This document shows positions 36,470-45,558 of a stretch of DNA of 64,000 bases, piece after piece. Position 1 is the stretch's first letter. Every line of letters starts with the position of its first letter. The stretch is from NCBI GenBank assembly GCA_012517475.1, contig JAAYUV010000003.1, forward strand, positions 1-64,000, given 5' to 3'. The DNA comes from Peptococcaceae bacterium. Lineage in GTDB: Bacteria; Bacillota; Desulfitobacteriia; Desulfitobacteriales; Syntrophobotulaceae. Below the pieces are notes generated by a model, which was not told where the DNA came from, made no database searches, and worked only from the letters and a program-made list of their open reading frames with translations. The position numbers and the translations under genes are program-made.

Positions 36470-37875
36470 TTCACCCCCATTTGACTTTCCAGCCCGGAAT
36501 AAAGAATTTTTCCCGCTTCGTTCCGGGGTATGTAATCGACCTTTCTTATTTCAAAACCGCTTGGGTTAATCCCGGTTTTTTCCGATATAAACCGGAGAAG
36601 CCGGTTATGATCGTTTCCCGTCACATAGATAAGCAGATGGTTGTCTTCCCCCGTACAGGCGCAGTCTTCAACTATTTCCTTTAAGAGGTGTTCTGTTTCA
36701 TCCAGATTGATCCGATTCCCGAACAGCTTAATAATCCGTTTTTTGCGCCCGGCAATATAGTAATAACCATCTTTATCCCGCCGCGCCAGATCGCCGGTGA
36801 ACAGAATACCCCCGTTCTCATCGCCTTTTGCCAAGTCTTCTCCCCGTTCCGCATAACCTAATGTAACATTTTTCCCTTGATAAACAAGCTCCCCAACCGA
36901 ATCCGGAACAGATATTTCCTTACCGCAGTCATCCAGGATAGAAAAACTACCTCCTGGAATAGGGATACCGATACTTCCAATTTTATCGAGCACCCTTTGA
37001 TAAGGCAGATAGGACATTCGCGCCGTAGCCTCAGTTTGTCCGTACATCACATAGAAACGGCGGCCTGTCTTTTGGGCATATTGTGCAAACCTTTCATGCA
37101 GCTCAGTCGATAGTTTTCCGCCTGCCTGTGTCAACGTTTTAAGACCCGGCAACTCCATATCAAAAAACCGCAGTCTTTTTAGTATCTCATAAGTATAGGG
37201 CACCCCTGCCAGGGACGTTGCACCTTGACTGCGGAGAAATGTCCAAAATTCTTTTTGCATCAACGTTTTTGTTGTAAGGAGTATGGTTGCTCCGGCCTCT
37301 AAATGGGTATGGATTACAGAGAGTCCGTAGGTAAAATTCATGGGTAAGGTGGTAATCGGGCGTTCCGCGCTGTCCAGTTCCAGATAAGCGATAATGGATG
37401 AAATATTTGCTTTGATATTCTCATAACTTTGACGAACCAGTTTGGGACTTCCGGTCGACCCTGAAGTGCTTAACAGAAGTCCGAGCTGTTCATATAGGGG
37501 ATAAGCCTGATCAAAAGAAGTTTTGAGCAGACAATACCCATATCCGGAAAATTCATTGACAGTACCGGTGAACTCAAAGCTTAAGTCTTGTGGAACCCAT
37601 AAATAATCCGGTTTGTAGATATGGATGAGGCGGGCCAGTAAAGTGCGGTCCAGTTTCATGTCCAGGAGCAGAGGTACCATTCTGTTATTCAGGAAAGCCG
37701 TATACCCTGACAAGGATCCGACAGTATTGGTACAAACGCAAAAAACCAGGGACCGCTCCTTTAAAATACAGCCAATTCTTTCTCCAAACTTATTTAATTG
37801 ATCATATGTTATGGATTCTCCTGTATCGGATATCGCTGCAATTTTTTGCTTAAATTTATCAAATATCCAAATCAT
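36466..37875 (-). CDS. AMP-forming acyl ligase
   Basis: 469 aa ANL-superfamily enzyme. Motifs: LLSTSGSTGSPKLV (P-loop-like), YGQTEATARMSYL, the FTGDLARRDKDGYYYIAGR hinge region with GRKKRI, and the C-terminal lysine in EAGKILYSG. It activates a carboxylic acid as acyl-AMP. The gene overlaps the fabG-like gene and probably loads the ACP two genes downstream. It resembles AMP-ligases found in exosortase-linked polysaccharide loci. Confidence 0.85.
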   Translation of the reverse strand: MIWIFDKFKQKIAAISDTGESITYDQLNKFGERIGCILKERSLVFCVCTNTVGSLSGYTAFLNNRMVPLLLDMKLDRTLLARLIHIYKPDYLWVPQDLSFEFTGTVNEFSGYGYCLLKTSFDQAYPLYEQLGLLLSTSGSTGSPKLVRQSYENIKANISSIIAYLELDSAERPITTLPMNFTYGLSVIHTHLEAGATILLTTKTLMQKEFWTFLRSQGATSLAGVPYTYEILKRLRFFDMELPGLKTLTQAGGKLSTELHERFAQYAQKTGRRFYVMYGQTEATARMSYLPYQRVLDKIGSIGIPIPGGSFSILDDCGKEISVPDSVGELVYQGKNVTLGYAERGEDLAKGDENGGILFTGDLARRDKDGYYYIAGRKKRIIKLFGNRINLDETEHLLKEIVEDCACTGEDNHLLIYVTGNDHNRLLRFISEKTGINPSGFEIRKVDYIPRNEAGKILYSGLESQMGVK

Positions 37876-37890
37876 TCCACGGCTCTCTTT

Positions 37891-38820
37891 TCACTTGATC
37901 GGTTTAGGCGGATTTTCAAAGTTAATAACGGTTTTTTCACTGTAAAGATCATCAATGTCTTCGGGATTAATACCGGTAAGCGCGAAATCTGAACAATAGC
38001 ATTTGAGCTGTTTTTTTATGGCCCAAGGGATTTTTGGGAGAGTAAGGTATCTTGAGGCGCAAACCACAAACCAAACTCGATTTTTCACTCCTAGTTGCCG
38101 GATAATTGGCCGGATATACCTGCTAAAAAGCCGCCGGTTCCCGCAATACAATATCTCGCAAAAAGATACTTTAATCCGAAAAAGCTTATCAAACCTTAGC
38201 GTAAAAGGACGATAGATCAGCGTAAACGCTTCTTCGGGCGTATATACCCTGGCGGGCCGGGCAATGTAGCGGCAATTATCTTCGATCAATTCCCGTTCTT
38301 GCCGGCCGGCCTCAGTCCATACGATATCCGGATCAAAGCACACTTTGACACCCTGATAGCGAAACGCCGAAAAACAAATTGGAAAAATAAATGCTGTCTC
38401 ATCAAAAAGTTTACAGTTTATCCACCTGCTGGTCAGGATCTGTTGAATATCATCTTTAGCAGAAAAACTTACCCGAAAGTCTTCTTGATTCGAAAACGGT
38501 TTCAGCAGTTGCAAGCTATAATTTCGATAATCGGGATGAACAACCCAGGTCGAAGCCGTTACATATTTAACAGGTTTTCCGCCGATATTGCGCCGGGAAT
38601 TAATAAAGCCCTGATATCCCACTACCTTTTCCCCATCCAGTAAAACATAACCCGGGGTTGTTTCCTGAAAATCCGGCATTGATGGCCATGTATAGGAGAA
38701 AATATGCTTGTTTCTTTCCCATCCTCCTTCCGGATCAAGATAAGATTTGATCAAATGAAAAATCTCGTTATAATGTTCTGATCTGGCTTCCGTCATAATA
38801 ATTTTGGTCAAAATACCCAT
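37891..38820 (-). CDS. GNAT-fold acyltransferase-like protein, 309 aa
   Basis: The first half contains a GNAT core (MTEARSEHYNEIFHLIKSYL, YVLLDGEKVVGYQGF, STWVVHPDYRNYSLQLL), a pattern typical of acetyl-CoA-dependent transferases. The second half (about 165-309) has no motif I can name. Length exceeds a single GNAT domain. It lies in the operon 30 bp after the deacetylase gene and 15 bp before the ligase. It could transfer the activated acyl group to a sugar or lipid. Confidence 0.65.
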   Translation of the reverse strand: MGILTKIIMTEARSEHYNEIFHLIKSYLDPEGGWERNKHIFSYTWPSMPDFQETTPGYVLLDGEKVVGYQGFINSRRNIGGKPVKYVTASTWVVHPDYRNYSLQLLKPFSNQEDFRVSFSAKDDIQQILTSRWINCKLFDETAFIFPICFSAFRYQGVKVCFDPDIVWTEAGRQERELIEDNCRYIARPARVYTPEEAFTLIYRPFTLRFDKLFRIKVSFCEILYCGNRRLFSRYIRPIIRQLGVKNRVWFVVCASRYLTLPKIPWAIKKQLKCYCSDFALTGINPEDIDDLYSEKTVINFENPPKPIK

Positions 38821-38850
38821 CCTTTAGCAAAAATAATTGCCCGAAACCCG

Positions 38851-39723
38851 TTAGGAAATCTCAAAAACCGGATATTTTTTTTCTTCCCGGACAATTTCCC
38901 CGATTGGCGCAAAGGGAAATTGCTGCAGGAATTGTTCGATTTTATCCAGATTTTTCTTCAGATTTATGTAATGGGTTATTCTGATCAAGGAACTTACCTG
39001 TAATCGCGGTTGACCCGGATCAACCTCCCAGGGATGAAAGTAGGTAATCACCGGACGTTCTTTATTAATATTTTTTATGAAAAACTCAACGATGAAATTT
39101 GGTATTACCCTAAAATACAATCCCCCCGCAAAAGGAAATTTGAGCGGTCCAATTTGCGCGATACCAGGCGGCAGTTCCAGCAGTTTCAGGATTTTCCCGT
39201 TGACTTTGGGATAAAAGAAATGGAGCGGAGTATGGCTGATCCCGGAGAGCGGGGTTTTAAAAGGCTGGATACTGGAATCATAAAGAAAACCCTCTTCCTC
39301 CAATATTTCCAGCGCCCATAGGGTATTTTCGTTTATAGACCAGGTAGGGGAGCGGAACATGTCAATTCCTGTTCCTGAGATATCCTCCAGAAGATGTTTG
39401 CTTTTTACCAAGTCCTCCCTGAATTCATCCTTACTCATCCGTGATACCATCCGGTGAGAATATCCATGACATGCCAGTTCATGCCCACGGCTGGTAATTG
39501 TCCGAATCAGGGCAGGGTGTTTTTCTGCCACACAGCCCAAAACGAAGAAGGTTGCTTTGGTATTGGTCTTCTCCAGAGTATCCAGGAAAAGAGCGGTACT
39601 GTATTCAACCCTGTCCTCATAATTGCCCCATGTGCTGAAAGGAAAATTGAAATCCTGCGTCATATACCAATCCTCAACATCAATAGTCAAGGCGTTCTTC
39701 ATCATCAACTTAGCCTTTTCCAT
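38851..39723 (-). CDS. Polysaccharide deacetylase (DUF3473-type)
   Basis: 290 aa NodB-fold hydrolase. The catalytic DVEDW aspartates (about residues 15-17), zinc ligands in GHELACHGYSHR, and the FRSPTWS arginine segment are visible. The tail FHPWEVDPGQPRL is the hallmark of the DUF3473 group that accompanies exosortase (XrtA) polysaccharide clusters. No signal peptide is seen, so it acts in the cytoplasm or on lipid-linked sugars. First gene of the Lux-like operon, after an AAGGAAAGG site. Confidence 0.85.
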   Translation of the reverse strand: MEKAKLMMKNALTIDVEDWYMTQDFNFPFSTWGNYEDRVEYSTALFLDTLEKTNTKATFFVLGCVAEKHPALIRTITSRGHELACHGYSHRMVSRMSKDEFREDLVKSKHLLEDISGTGIDMFRSPTWSINENTLWALEILEEEGFLYDSSIQPFKTPLSGISHTPLHFFYPKVNGKILKLLELPPGIAQIGPLKFPFAGGLYFRVIPNFIVEFFIKNINKERPVITYFHPWEVDPGQPRLQVSSLIRITHYINLKKNLDKIEQFLQQFPFAPIGEIVREEKKYPVFEIS

Positions 39724-39915
39724 GGTATGACCTTTCCTTATCGGACGGCTTGTCCGAAAGCTATCGGCAATCCATCCGTCAACATGAAAGTGAATACAAA
39801 TTCTTATATTCTCTTATAGTCTAATGCTTGCACACCCATTTTTAATACCCCTAAAATGTATTAGTTTGCTGCTTTATAGTACAAATAAAGTTTTACTCCT
39901 CCAACAAATTCAAAA

Positions 39916-39937
39916 ACATGACAGGATTCTGTCATGT
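39916..39937. terminator. Bidirectional terminator
   Basis: ACATGACAG pairs perfectly with CTGTCATGT, with a four-base loop, flanked by A5 on the left and T5 on the right. It ends the ArsC-like gene (stop at 39984) on the minus strand. Confidence 0.85.
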
Positions 39938-39983
39938 TTTTCATAAATAGCTTGCTGTGATTGAAATATTTTTTTATAAAAAA

Positions 39984-40322
39984 TTACTCCCAGGTTTCCC
40001 AAACCTCCGGTCTATATCCTACTGTGGCCTGTTTGCCGTTACGGACAATGGGGGTTTGATATAAAGAAGGATTGTTTAACAGGATTTCTTCCCGGACGGC
40101 GGTACTGCTGATCTTGTCCAGATTCAACTTCAGATAGGCTTTGCTCTTGGCATTGATCAAGTTGTTCAACCCCACTGCGGTTTTCACACTTTGAAGTTCG
40201 CCATGGCTTAATCCTTTTATATCCAAATCTATATATTGGAACTTGATCCGTCGTTCTTTAAAATAGCGTTCAGCTTTCTTGGTATCAAAACACTTTTTTA
40301 CCCCAAAAATTTGAATATTCAT
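39984..40322 (-). CDS. ArsC/Spx-family protein
   Basis: 112-aa thioredoxin-like ArsC fold. The active-site segment is KKCFDTKKAERYF, with one cysteine near residue 11 and no CXXC pair; the QTPIVRNGKQATVGYRPE end is typical of the family. It resembles the YffB/Spx-like group rather than a true arsenate reductase. Function unknown; single gene with terminator. Confidence 0.75.
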   Translation of the reverse strand: MNIQIFGVKKCFDTKKAERYFKERRIKFQYIDLDIKGLSHGELQSVKTAVGLNNLINAKSKAYLKLNLDKISSTAVREEILLNNPSLYQTPIVRNGKQATVGYRPEVWETWE

Positions 40323-40355
40323 CGCTGCTGCCCCTGGACTTTTTACTTATTCACT

Positions 40356-41036
40356 CTATCTTCTGGAGAAAGCCCTTTTTCCCCGGGGCTCCTTCAGGAT
40401 TTCCGCCCAGATAATCCCCTGAACAATTTCTGAAGAAGAGAAAGCAAGTAACCCTGCTCCTATTTCCTGGGGATAATCCTTTCTCGCACCGGTTCCACCA
40501 AGTTCGGCCCCTGTAGCCTTTTCTTGTTTCCCCGCATAATCCTTCCCTTCAGTTCCCCAGGTTCCTTCATAACCCCCGATTCCTTCATTACCTTGGCTTC
40601 CTTCTTTTCCGCTGATTCCTTCTTTTCCGCTGATTCCTTCTACCCCAACCGTTCCCGGTTTAGTAACATCAGTCTCAGGGGTTCTGGAAGAAGTCTTAGG
40701 CAGCGAAGAAGGAGACTCTATTTTCCCTCTGAAAGTTGGAAAAGACGTACGCTTTTCCGGGATAGGATTTGCTTGTTCTCTTCCGCCATGCAGCTCCTTT
40801 TCCATCCGTTCTGCGGACTCCCGGATTTGTCTCTCCAGGTTCTCAAAAATATTGCCCCCCATTGGCCGCCGGGGCCTTGCAGGTTCTTCCCTATCCAGTT
40901 GTCCCCGCGCCTGAGATGGAGAGTTTGACGGCAGTTGTTCTTCGGTACTTCTTTGACGGCGCTGGGGTGGTTTGTCTTTCTTGGCAAAAAGACCGTAAAT
41001 AAATAGGCCTATTACAATAAAGGTAAAAAAATCCAC
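40356..41036 (-). CDS. Membrane-anchored protein with GxEGxxGxEG repeats
   Basis: 226 aa. A single N-terminal helix (FFTFIVIGLFIYGLFAK) is followed by a basic, proline/serine-rich region. A low-complexity stretch (about 130-165) repeats short units such as GKEGISGKEG and GNEGIGGYEG. The rest is disordered and charged. It is 10 bp after the FloA gene, so it probably works with the NfeD/FloA membrane domain. No family recognised. Confidence 0.6.
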   Translation of the reverse strand: MDFFTFIVIGLFIYGLFAKKDKPPQRRQRSTEEQLPSNSPSQARGQLDREEPARPRRPMGGNIFENLERQIRESAERMEKELHGGREQANPIPEKRTSFPTFRGKIESPSSLPKTSSRTPETDVTKPGTVGVEGISGKEGISGKEGSQGNEGIGGYEGTWGTEGKDYAGKQEKATGAELGGTGARKDYPQEIGAGLLAFSSSEIVQGIIWAEILKEPRGKRAFSRR

Positions 41037-41046
41037 GTACCATCAC

Positions 41047-42045
41047 CTACTTTTTGGGTATTGTGCCTTCCGGCGCATCTCCCTTGGCTGTGGTAGCAAT
41101 ATTGTCTCTCATTTTGGTATCGGCAATGACATTTTGAAGATTATAATAATCCATTACACCGAGGTTTCCTTCTTTTAAGGCAGCCGCCAGGGCCTTGGGT
41201 ACTTCCGCTTCGGCTTCAACCACTTTGGCCCTCATTTCCTGAACAGATGCTTTCATTTCTTGTTCCTTAGCTACCGCCATCGCTCTTCGTTCCTCTGCTT
41301 TGGCCTGAGCAATGCGCTTGTCTGCTTCAGCCTGATCCGTTTGGAGCTGAGCTCCAATGTTTTTGCCGACATCAACATCGGCAATATCGATCGAAAGGAT
41401 CTCAAAAGCTGTTCCGGAATCCAACCCTTTGTTTAAAACTGTTCTGGAAACCAGATCGGGGTTTTCCAGGACATCTTTATGGGAACTGGAACTACCGATA
41501 CTGGTTACAATCCCCTCGCCGACGCGGGCAATAATCGTTTCTTCACCGGCGCCCCCTACAAGACGGTCAATATTGGCTCTGACCGTTACTCTCGCCATGA
41601 CTCTTAATTCAATCCCGTTTTGGGCAACAGCCGATACTACCGGTGTTTGAATGACTTTGGGATTTACAGACATTTGAACGGCCTGCAAAACATCCCTTCC
41701 TGCCAAATCAATCGCGGCAGCTCTCTCGAATTTAAGGGGAATAGCAGCTCTTTCCGCGGCAATCAAGGCATTGACAACCTTGTCCACATTACCTCCTGCC
41801 AGGTAATGCGCTTCTAATTGTGCCGGGGATAAACCAAGGCCGGCTTTATGGGCTTTAATTAAAGGGTTGACGATTTTGCTCGGAATAACCCGCCGCAATC
41901 TCATACCTACTAAGGTAAAAATACCCACGTTAACACCGGCGGCCAGAGCTGAAATCCAAAGCCCGACCGGAATAAATGTAAACAACACCATGAGCAATAC
42001 GAGAACGAGAATAATCAGAATGGCAGATGTAATGAGAGCAGTCAT
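41047..42045 (-). CDS. floA: Flotillin-like membrane scaffold FloA
   Basis: 332 aa. An N-terminal membrane hairpin ([18 protein letters not shown]) precedes the conserved core [48 protein letters not shown] and [15 protein letters not shown], followed by a long coiled region rich in AEERRAMA. FloA proteins form membrane microdomains and influence protein secretion and signalling. The ATG at 42045 has its ribosome site unusually far upstream with a hairpin between; a GTG at 42072 overlapping that site is an alternative. Confidence 0.92.
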   Translation of the reverse strand: MTALITSAILIILVLVLLMVLFTFIPVGLWISALAAGVNVGIFTLVGMRLRRVIPSKIVNPLIKAHKAGLGLSPAQLEAHYLAGGNVDKVVNALIAAERAAIPLKFERAAAIDLAGRDVLQAVQMSVNPKVIQTPVVSAVAQNGIELRVMARVTVRANIDRLVGGAGEETIIARVGEGIVTSIGSSSSHKDVLENPDLVSRTVLNKGLDSGTAFEILSIDIADVDVGKNIGAQLQTDQAEADKRIAQAKAEERRAMAVAKEQEMKASVQEMRAKVVEAEAEVPKALAAALKEGNLGVMDYYNLQNVIADTKMRDNIATTAKGDAPEGTIPKK

Positions 42046-42077
42046 AATTTTTCGCCCTAAAAAGGGCTTCACCTCCT
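42046..42077 (-). promoter_or_regulatory. Hairpin between ribosome site and floA start
   Basis: AGGAGGTG (42070-42077) lies 26 bases before the floA ATG. Between them GCCCT/AGGGC (42054-42067) forms a hairpin. If folded, the effective spacing is about 12 bases, so the stem would bring the site near the start. This suggests translation needs the hairpin. Confidence 0.5.
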
Positions 42078-42564
42078 ATTCGTTTTCATCCTTGCGAACA
42101 ATAACCCTTGTTCCTTCCACTGAAATTACTTTTATTTTTGAATCCTTGGGAATAAAACTTCCGTCAGTAACGACATCGACTCTATCTCCCTCGATTTCCG
42201 CTGTACCGGCGGGCCTTAGAAGGGTCAGCGCAATTCCGGTTTTACCCAGATAATCTGCATATTCTTTTTTGGGGGCAACATAACCTTCTTCGATATTCTG
42301 TTTTTCTTTCAAAGAAATTTTACGCCAAAGCTTGTTTACCCGTCCGGTTTTAAACCCGACAAAAAGTAATAAACCTGTTGTAATGAGCGTGATTAAAAGA
42401 TAGATTACCCCTTCGGCAAAGTTGTCAGCAACTAAGAATACTCCTCCTAATAGCATGGCGAGACCGGCAATTCCTGTGATCCCAAATCCCGGGATAATGA
42501 ATATCTCGAGTAAAATCAGGATGATTCCCACAACAATTAAGGAAAGAGAAATCCCAACAAACAA
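42076..42564 (-). CDS. NfeD-family membrane protein
   Basis: 162 aa. Four hydrophobic segments (about 3-22, 27-45, 50-70) lead into a C-terminal OB-fold-like domain (KTGIALTLLRPAGTAEIEGDRVDVV). NfeD and flotillin genes are routinely paired and cooperate in membrane microdomains. The stop codon overlaps the leader of floA, so they are translated together. Confidence 0.88.
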   Translation of the reverse strand: MFVGISLSLIVVGIILILLEIFIIPGFGITGIAGLAMLLGGVFLVADNFAEGVIYLLITLITTGLLLFVGFKTGRVNKLWRKISLKEKQNIEEGYVAPKKEYADYLGKTGIALTLLRPAGTAEIEGDRVDVVTDGSFIPKDSKIKVISVEGTRVIVRKDENE

Positions 42565-42680
42565 TTTTACATCCCCCTTTCCAGCTTATCTTAACATAAA
42601 TTGGATTGATAGACTAATTTTTTATCGGCATGATTGAAAATCGAAAAAATATTTATGATAATGGATATGAGGTGATTGGA

Positions 42681-42935
42681 ATGTCAAACACTATAAGAGT
42701 TCTTTTATGGACGATCCTGTCCTTGGGTATGATTTTTATTGCGATGATGGCTTTTTGGGCATTTTTACTTATCCTTGGCGTATTTATTGCAGCCAGGATG
42801 ATTTACCTGAAACTATCTAAGAAAAATAACGTTAAAATGTATACCCGCCGGAGAACAGATCAAAACCAAAATTATACCACGGTCATTGATGCCGATGATC
42901 CGGAAAAGGAATACCACATCCCCAAAATTAAATAA
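42681..42935 (+). CDS. Small two-TM membrane protein, 84 aa
   Basis: Plus-strand gene with GAGGTG about six bases before the ATG. It has two hydrophobic helices (about 6-22, 25-45) and a charged, disordered tail ending EYHIPKIK. The 3' end overlaps the DsrE-like gene convergently by eight bases. Family not recognised. Confidence 0.55.
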   Translation: MSNTIRVLLWTILSLGMIFIAMMAFWAFLLILGVFIAARMIYLKLSKKNNVKMYTRRRTDQNQNYTTVIDADDPEKEYHIPKIK

Positions 42936-43413
42936 ATAATTGAATTTCCGCTTCAAGCGCATCCTGAAGATACTCTTTAGCCGTAAGGACCGCTACTCCG
43001 GGTAAGAACTCCTCAAGCTTAAACCCCATGACATCAACCGAAAGCTTGCAGGCAAAAAAGTTTACCCCTTTTTTTTGTGCCCCTTTCAGGAAGGCAGATA
43101 AATTAGGCGTATCATGATCATCCATCATTTCTTTCAGCATGGCTTTTCCGATCCCTGCCATGTTCATTTTGGAAAGGGGTAAATCCTCAGGACCATTCGG
43201 GGCAACAAGTCCGAACATCTTTTCAAAAGCGGTCTTGTCTTCCAGGGACATTCTTTCCGGATCCCTGATCAGGCAGAGACCCCAAAAGGCAAAGAAAATA
43301 TTTACCGTCATGTTTAATTCCCTCGCCGAATTGGCCAGAATCAGGGCTGCCAGCGCTTTATCATATTCACCGCTGAACAAAATGAGGCTAAGTTTTTTTT
43401 GTTGGTCTTTCAT
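42928..43413 (-). CDS. DsrE/DsrF-like protein
   Basis: 161 aa with the NAD-like Rossmann-type DsrE/F fold: KLSLILFSGEYDKALAALIL, MTVNIFFAFWG and KKGVNFFACKLSVDVMG. Family members handle sulfur or peroxiredoxin-like chemistry; substrate unknown. The cysteine in FFACKLS (near residue 115) is a candidate active-site residue. It follows the cysteine-desulfurase-like gene, giving a sulfur-trafficking pair in this region. Confidence 0.7.
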   Translation of the reverse strand: MKDQQKKLSLILFSGEYDKALAALILANSARELNMTVNIFFAFWGLCLIRDPERMSLEDKTAFEKMFGLVAPNGPEDLPLSKMNMAGIGKAMLKEMMDDHDTPNLSAFLKGAQKKGVNFFACKLSVDVMGFKLEEFLPGVAVLTAKEYLQDALEAEIQLFI

Positions 43414-43479
43414 TTTTCCACCACCATTACCAAAATTCCTTATACATATTTTCGGTAATGTCAGGGTGGTTTATACCCC

Positions 43480-44841
43480 TTAGCTGTACATCTTTAAATA
43501 ACGTCTTCTATCCTTGGCGATTTCTTGTAACACTTCCAGGAGTTGTTCCACTTCTTTATGCTCGTTATATAGACCGAAACTCACCCGTACCATTCCGGGT
43601 TTGGGTTCCTTCGGATTTTCCATGACATGGTGAACTTTGTCCGGAGGAACTTTCATTAACCTCTGGACATAAGGATGAGCGCAAAAACAACCGCTTCTTA
43701 CCGCTATTCCCGCTTCCCCGGCCAGGATTTCCGCTAATTTTTCATGCGGAACAGCTTTCATATTAAAAGGTACAATCCCTACCCGTTCCTGCCCTTCCTC
43801 ATCGGTACAGTACATTTCTATACAATCTACATTTCTTAAACCCTGGATCAATTGTCTGGTAAGCGCTTTTTCATGTTTATCGATATTTCGCATTCCTATG
43901 GAGCTTAATGTTTTGATTGCAGCGGCCAAGGCTACTACCCCCATCAGGTTCGGGGTTCCCGCTTCATCTTTGGACGGGGGATCGTTCCAGACGACTAAAT
44001 CATGTGTAACTGCTTTAACAGTTCCTCCTCCCGCATAATCCGGACTCCCTTTTTCAAAGAAATCCCAGGGCCCGATCAGCACCCCGATTCCAAATGGCGC
44101 GTACATTTTATGGGCTGAGAAAACAAGAAAGTCAATGTGTTTGCTGGAAGCGGCCGGTTTCATATCAAACGGCATATGGGGTATTAGCTGTGAACCGTCT
44201 ACCAGGATTTTTGCCCCGTATTTATGGGCCCATTCGGCAATCCGATGCACGGGGTTTACGTAACCGGTAACATTCGATGCTCCGGCAACCGTAACCAGCT
44301 TCACCCGGCCTTTGTATTTCTCAAGTTTCTCTACCAAATCGTCAAATACTAATCTGCCGCATTCATCAACTTCAATATAATCTACCTCATATTTGCCTCT
44401 CCAGGGCAGATCGTTGGAATGATGCTCCATGGATGTAGATAAGATCACATATTTTTCTTTGCCCTGTTTTGCTTCACTGTTTATGTACGAGTCAGTATCC
44501 TGGGAAAACCGATAGGCCACTTTATTGATTGCTTCTGTGGCATTTTTTACGAAAATAACCACATCTTTTTTTGTATCCGCCCCTACAAAATTCATAACGG
44601 TTTTTCTTGCTTCTTCATACTTTGCCGAGGATATCTTGGCTTTATAGCCCGCACCTCTGTGAATAGAAGAATAGTATGGAGCAAAACTACGGATCTCCTC
44701 AATTACTGAAACCAAAGGTGGGGTAGTCGCTGCATTGTCAAAATTGATCCCTTGCTCTTTTTTGCCGTTTCGCAGCTGCACTTGGGTATCTACGCCCACG
44801 ACTAAGTTTCCATAGCTCAACTTGGAAATCGTGAGACTCAT
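43480..44841 (-). CDS. Class V aminotransferase, cysteine desulfurase-like
   Basis: 453 aa PLP enzyme. INFDNAATTPP marks the N-terminus, HHSNDLPWR and the PLP-lysine motif SAHKMYAPFGIG (about residue 245) follow, and the C-terminal RSGCFCAHPYVQ loop carries the cysteine of group II (SufS-like) desulfurases (near residue 389). The N-terminal 35 residues are longer than typical. It is not in a suf operon, so the sulfur acceptor is unknown; the DsrE-like protein next door is one candidate. Confidence 0.85.
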   Translation of the reverse strand: MSLTISKLSYGNLVVGVDTQVQLRNGKKEQGINFDNAATTPPLVSVIEEIRSFAPYYSSIHRGAGYKAKISSAKYEEARKTVMNFVGADTKKDVVIFVKNATEAINKVAYRFSQDTDSYINSEAKQGKEKYVILSTSMEHHSNDLPWRGKYEVDYIEVDECGRLVFDDLVEKLEKYKGRVKLVTVAGASNVTGYVNPVHRIAEWAHKYGAKILVDGSQLIPHMPFDMKPAASSKHIDFLVFSAHKMYAPFGIGVLIGPWDFFEKGSPDYAGGGTVKAVTHDLVVWNDPPSKDEAGTPNLMGVVALAAAIKTLSSIGMRNIDKHEKALTRQLIQGLRNVDCIEMYCTDEEGQERVGIVPFNMKAVPHEKLAEILAGEAGIAVRSGCFCAHPYVQRLMKVPPDKVHHVMENPKEPKPGMVRVSFGLYNEHKEVEQLLEVLQEIAKDRRRYLKMYS

Positions 44842-44919
44842 TTCCTCTCCTCCTGAATACAGATTTTATTCCACCATAGTTTATTGAAGAGGAAGAGCTG
44901 TTGTTACTCAAACCACAAA

Positions 44920-45471
44920 CTATTTTACAACCCGTAAACTCATTTTATATTCATGGATCAATGAAGCAAATTGCTCATTGCCGGCATTCTCTTCTATGAG
45001 TACAATAATTTTTTCAAACAATCGTTGGTGGACTTCTTCCCGGTTAATCAGGAATCGGATCATTTTTTTGAGATAGGTATCATTGGTCATGGCTAAATGT
45101 CTTAAGTATAATTTTCTCGTCCGTTCTTCCGTTTCCTGAACCCTTTTGAGTATTTGAACCGGTTCCGTACTTCCCGGATTCATATCAGGGATTGTTTGTT
45201 TCGAGAAACGATCCAAAGGAATTTCCGGGATACCCAGCTTCTTGATGGCTACACCGATAATCTCCATATGGTTTAATTCTTCGGCTGCAATCATGCCTAA
45301 AAGATCACGGATAAATGGATTGGTGATGTGCAAACGATAAATCATGCAACGGGTAAAGGAAGCAAATTCACTGTCCTTTCCCTCAAAATGTTTCAGAAGA
45401 ATGGCTGCAAATCTTTCATCAGGATGCTCCACGTAGACCGGAAATAACAGGCGTTTTTGATAGCTGAACAT
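44920..45471 (-). CDS. Ferritin-like protein, CotJC/manganese catalase type
   Basis: 183 aa. Begins MFSYQKRLLFPVYVE, close in pattern to spore coat CotJC, and has the ferritin-fold metal ligands in GMIAAEELNHMEIIG and in a second ExxH (REEVHQRLFEK near residue 146). Such proteins bind dinuclear manganese or iron and destroy peroxide. Because CotJC proteins are spore-coat associated, the gene hints at a sporulating host. It stands alone with no cotJA/cotJB beside it. Confidence 0.7.
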   Translation of the reverse strand: MFSYQKRLLFPVYVEHPDERFAAILLKHFEGKDSEFASFTRCMIYRLHITNPFIRDLLGMIAAEELNHMEIIGVAIKKLGIPEIPLDRFSKQTIPDMNPGSTEPVQILKRVQETEERTRKLYLRHLAMTNDTYLKKMIRFLINREEVHQRLFEKIIVLIEENAGNEQFASLIHEYKMSLRVVK

Positions 45472-45558
45472 CCTTCTTCCTCCTTAACCCTATGTCTAAA
45501 AATAATATATTGAAAGAAAGGATGTTCGGTCACAAATCGGAATTAGAAATAATTGACT

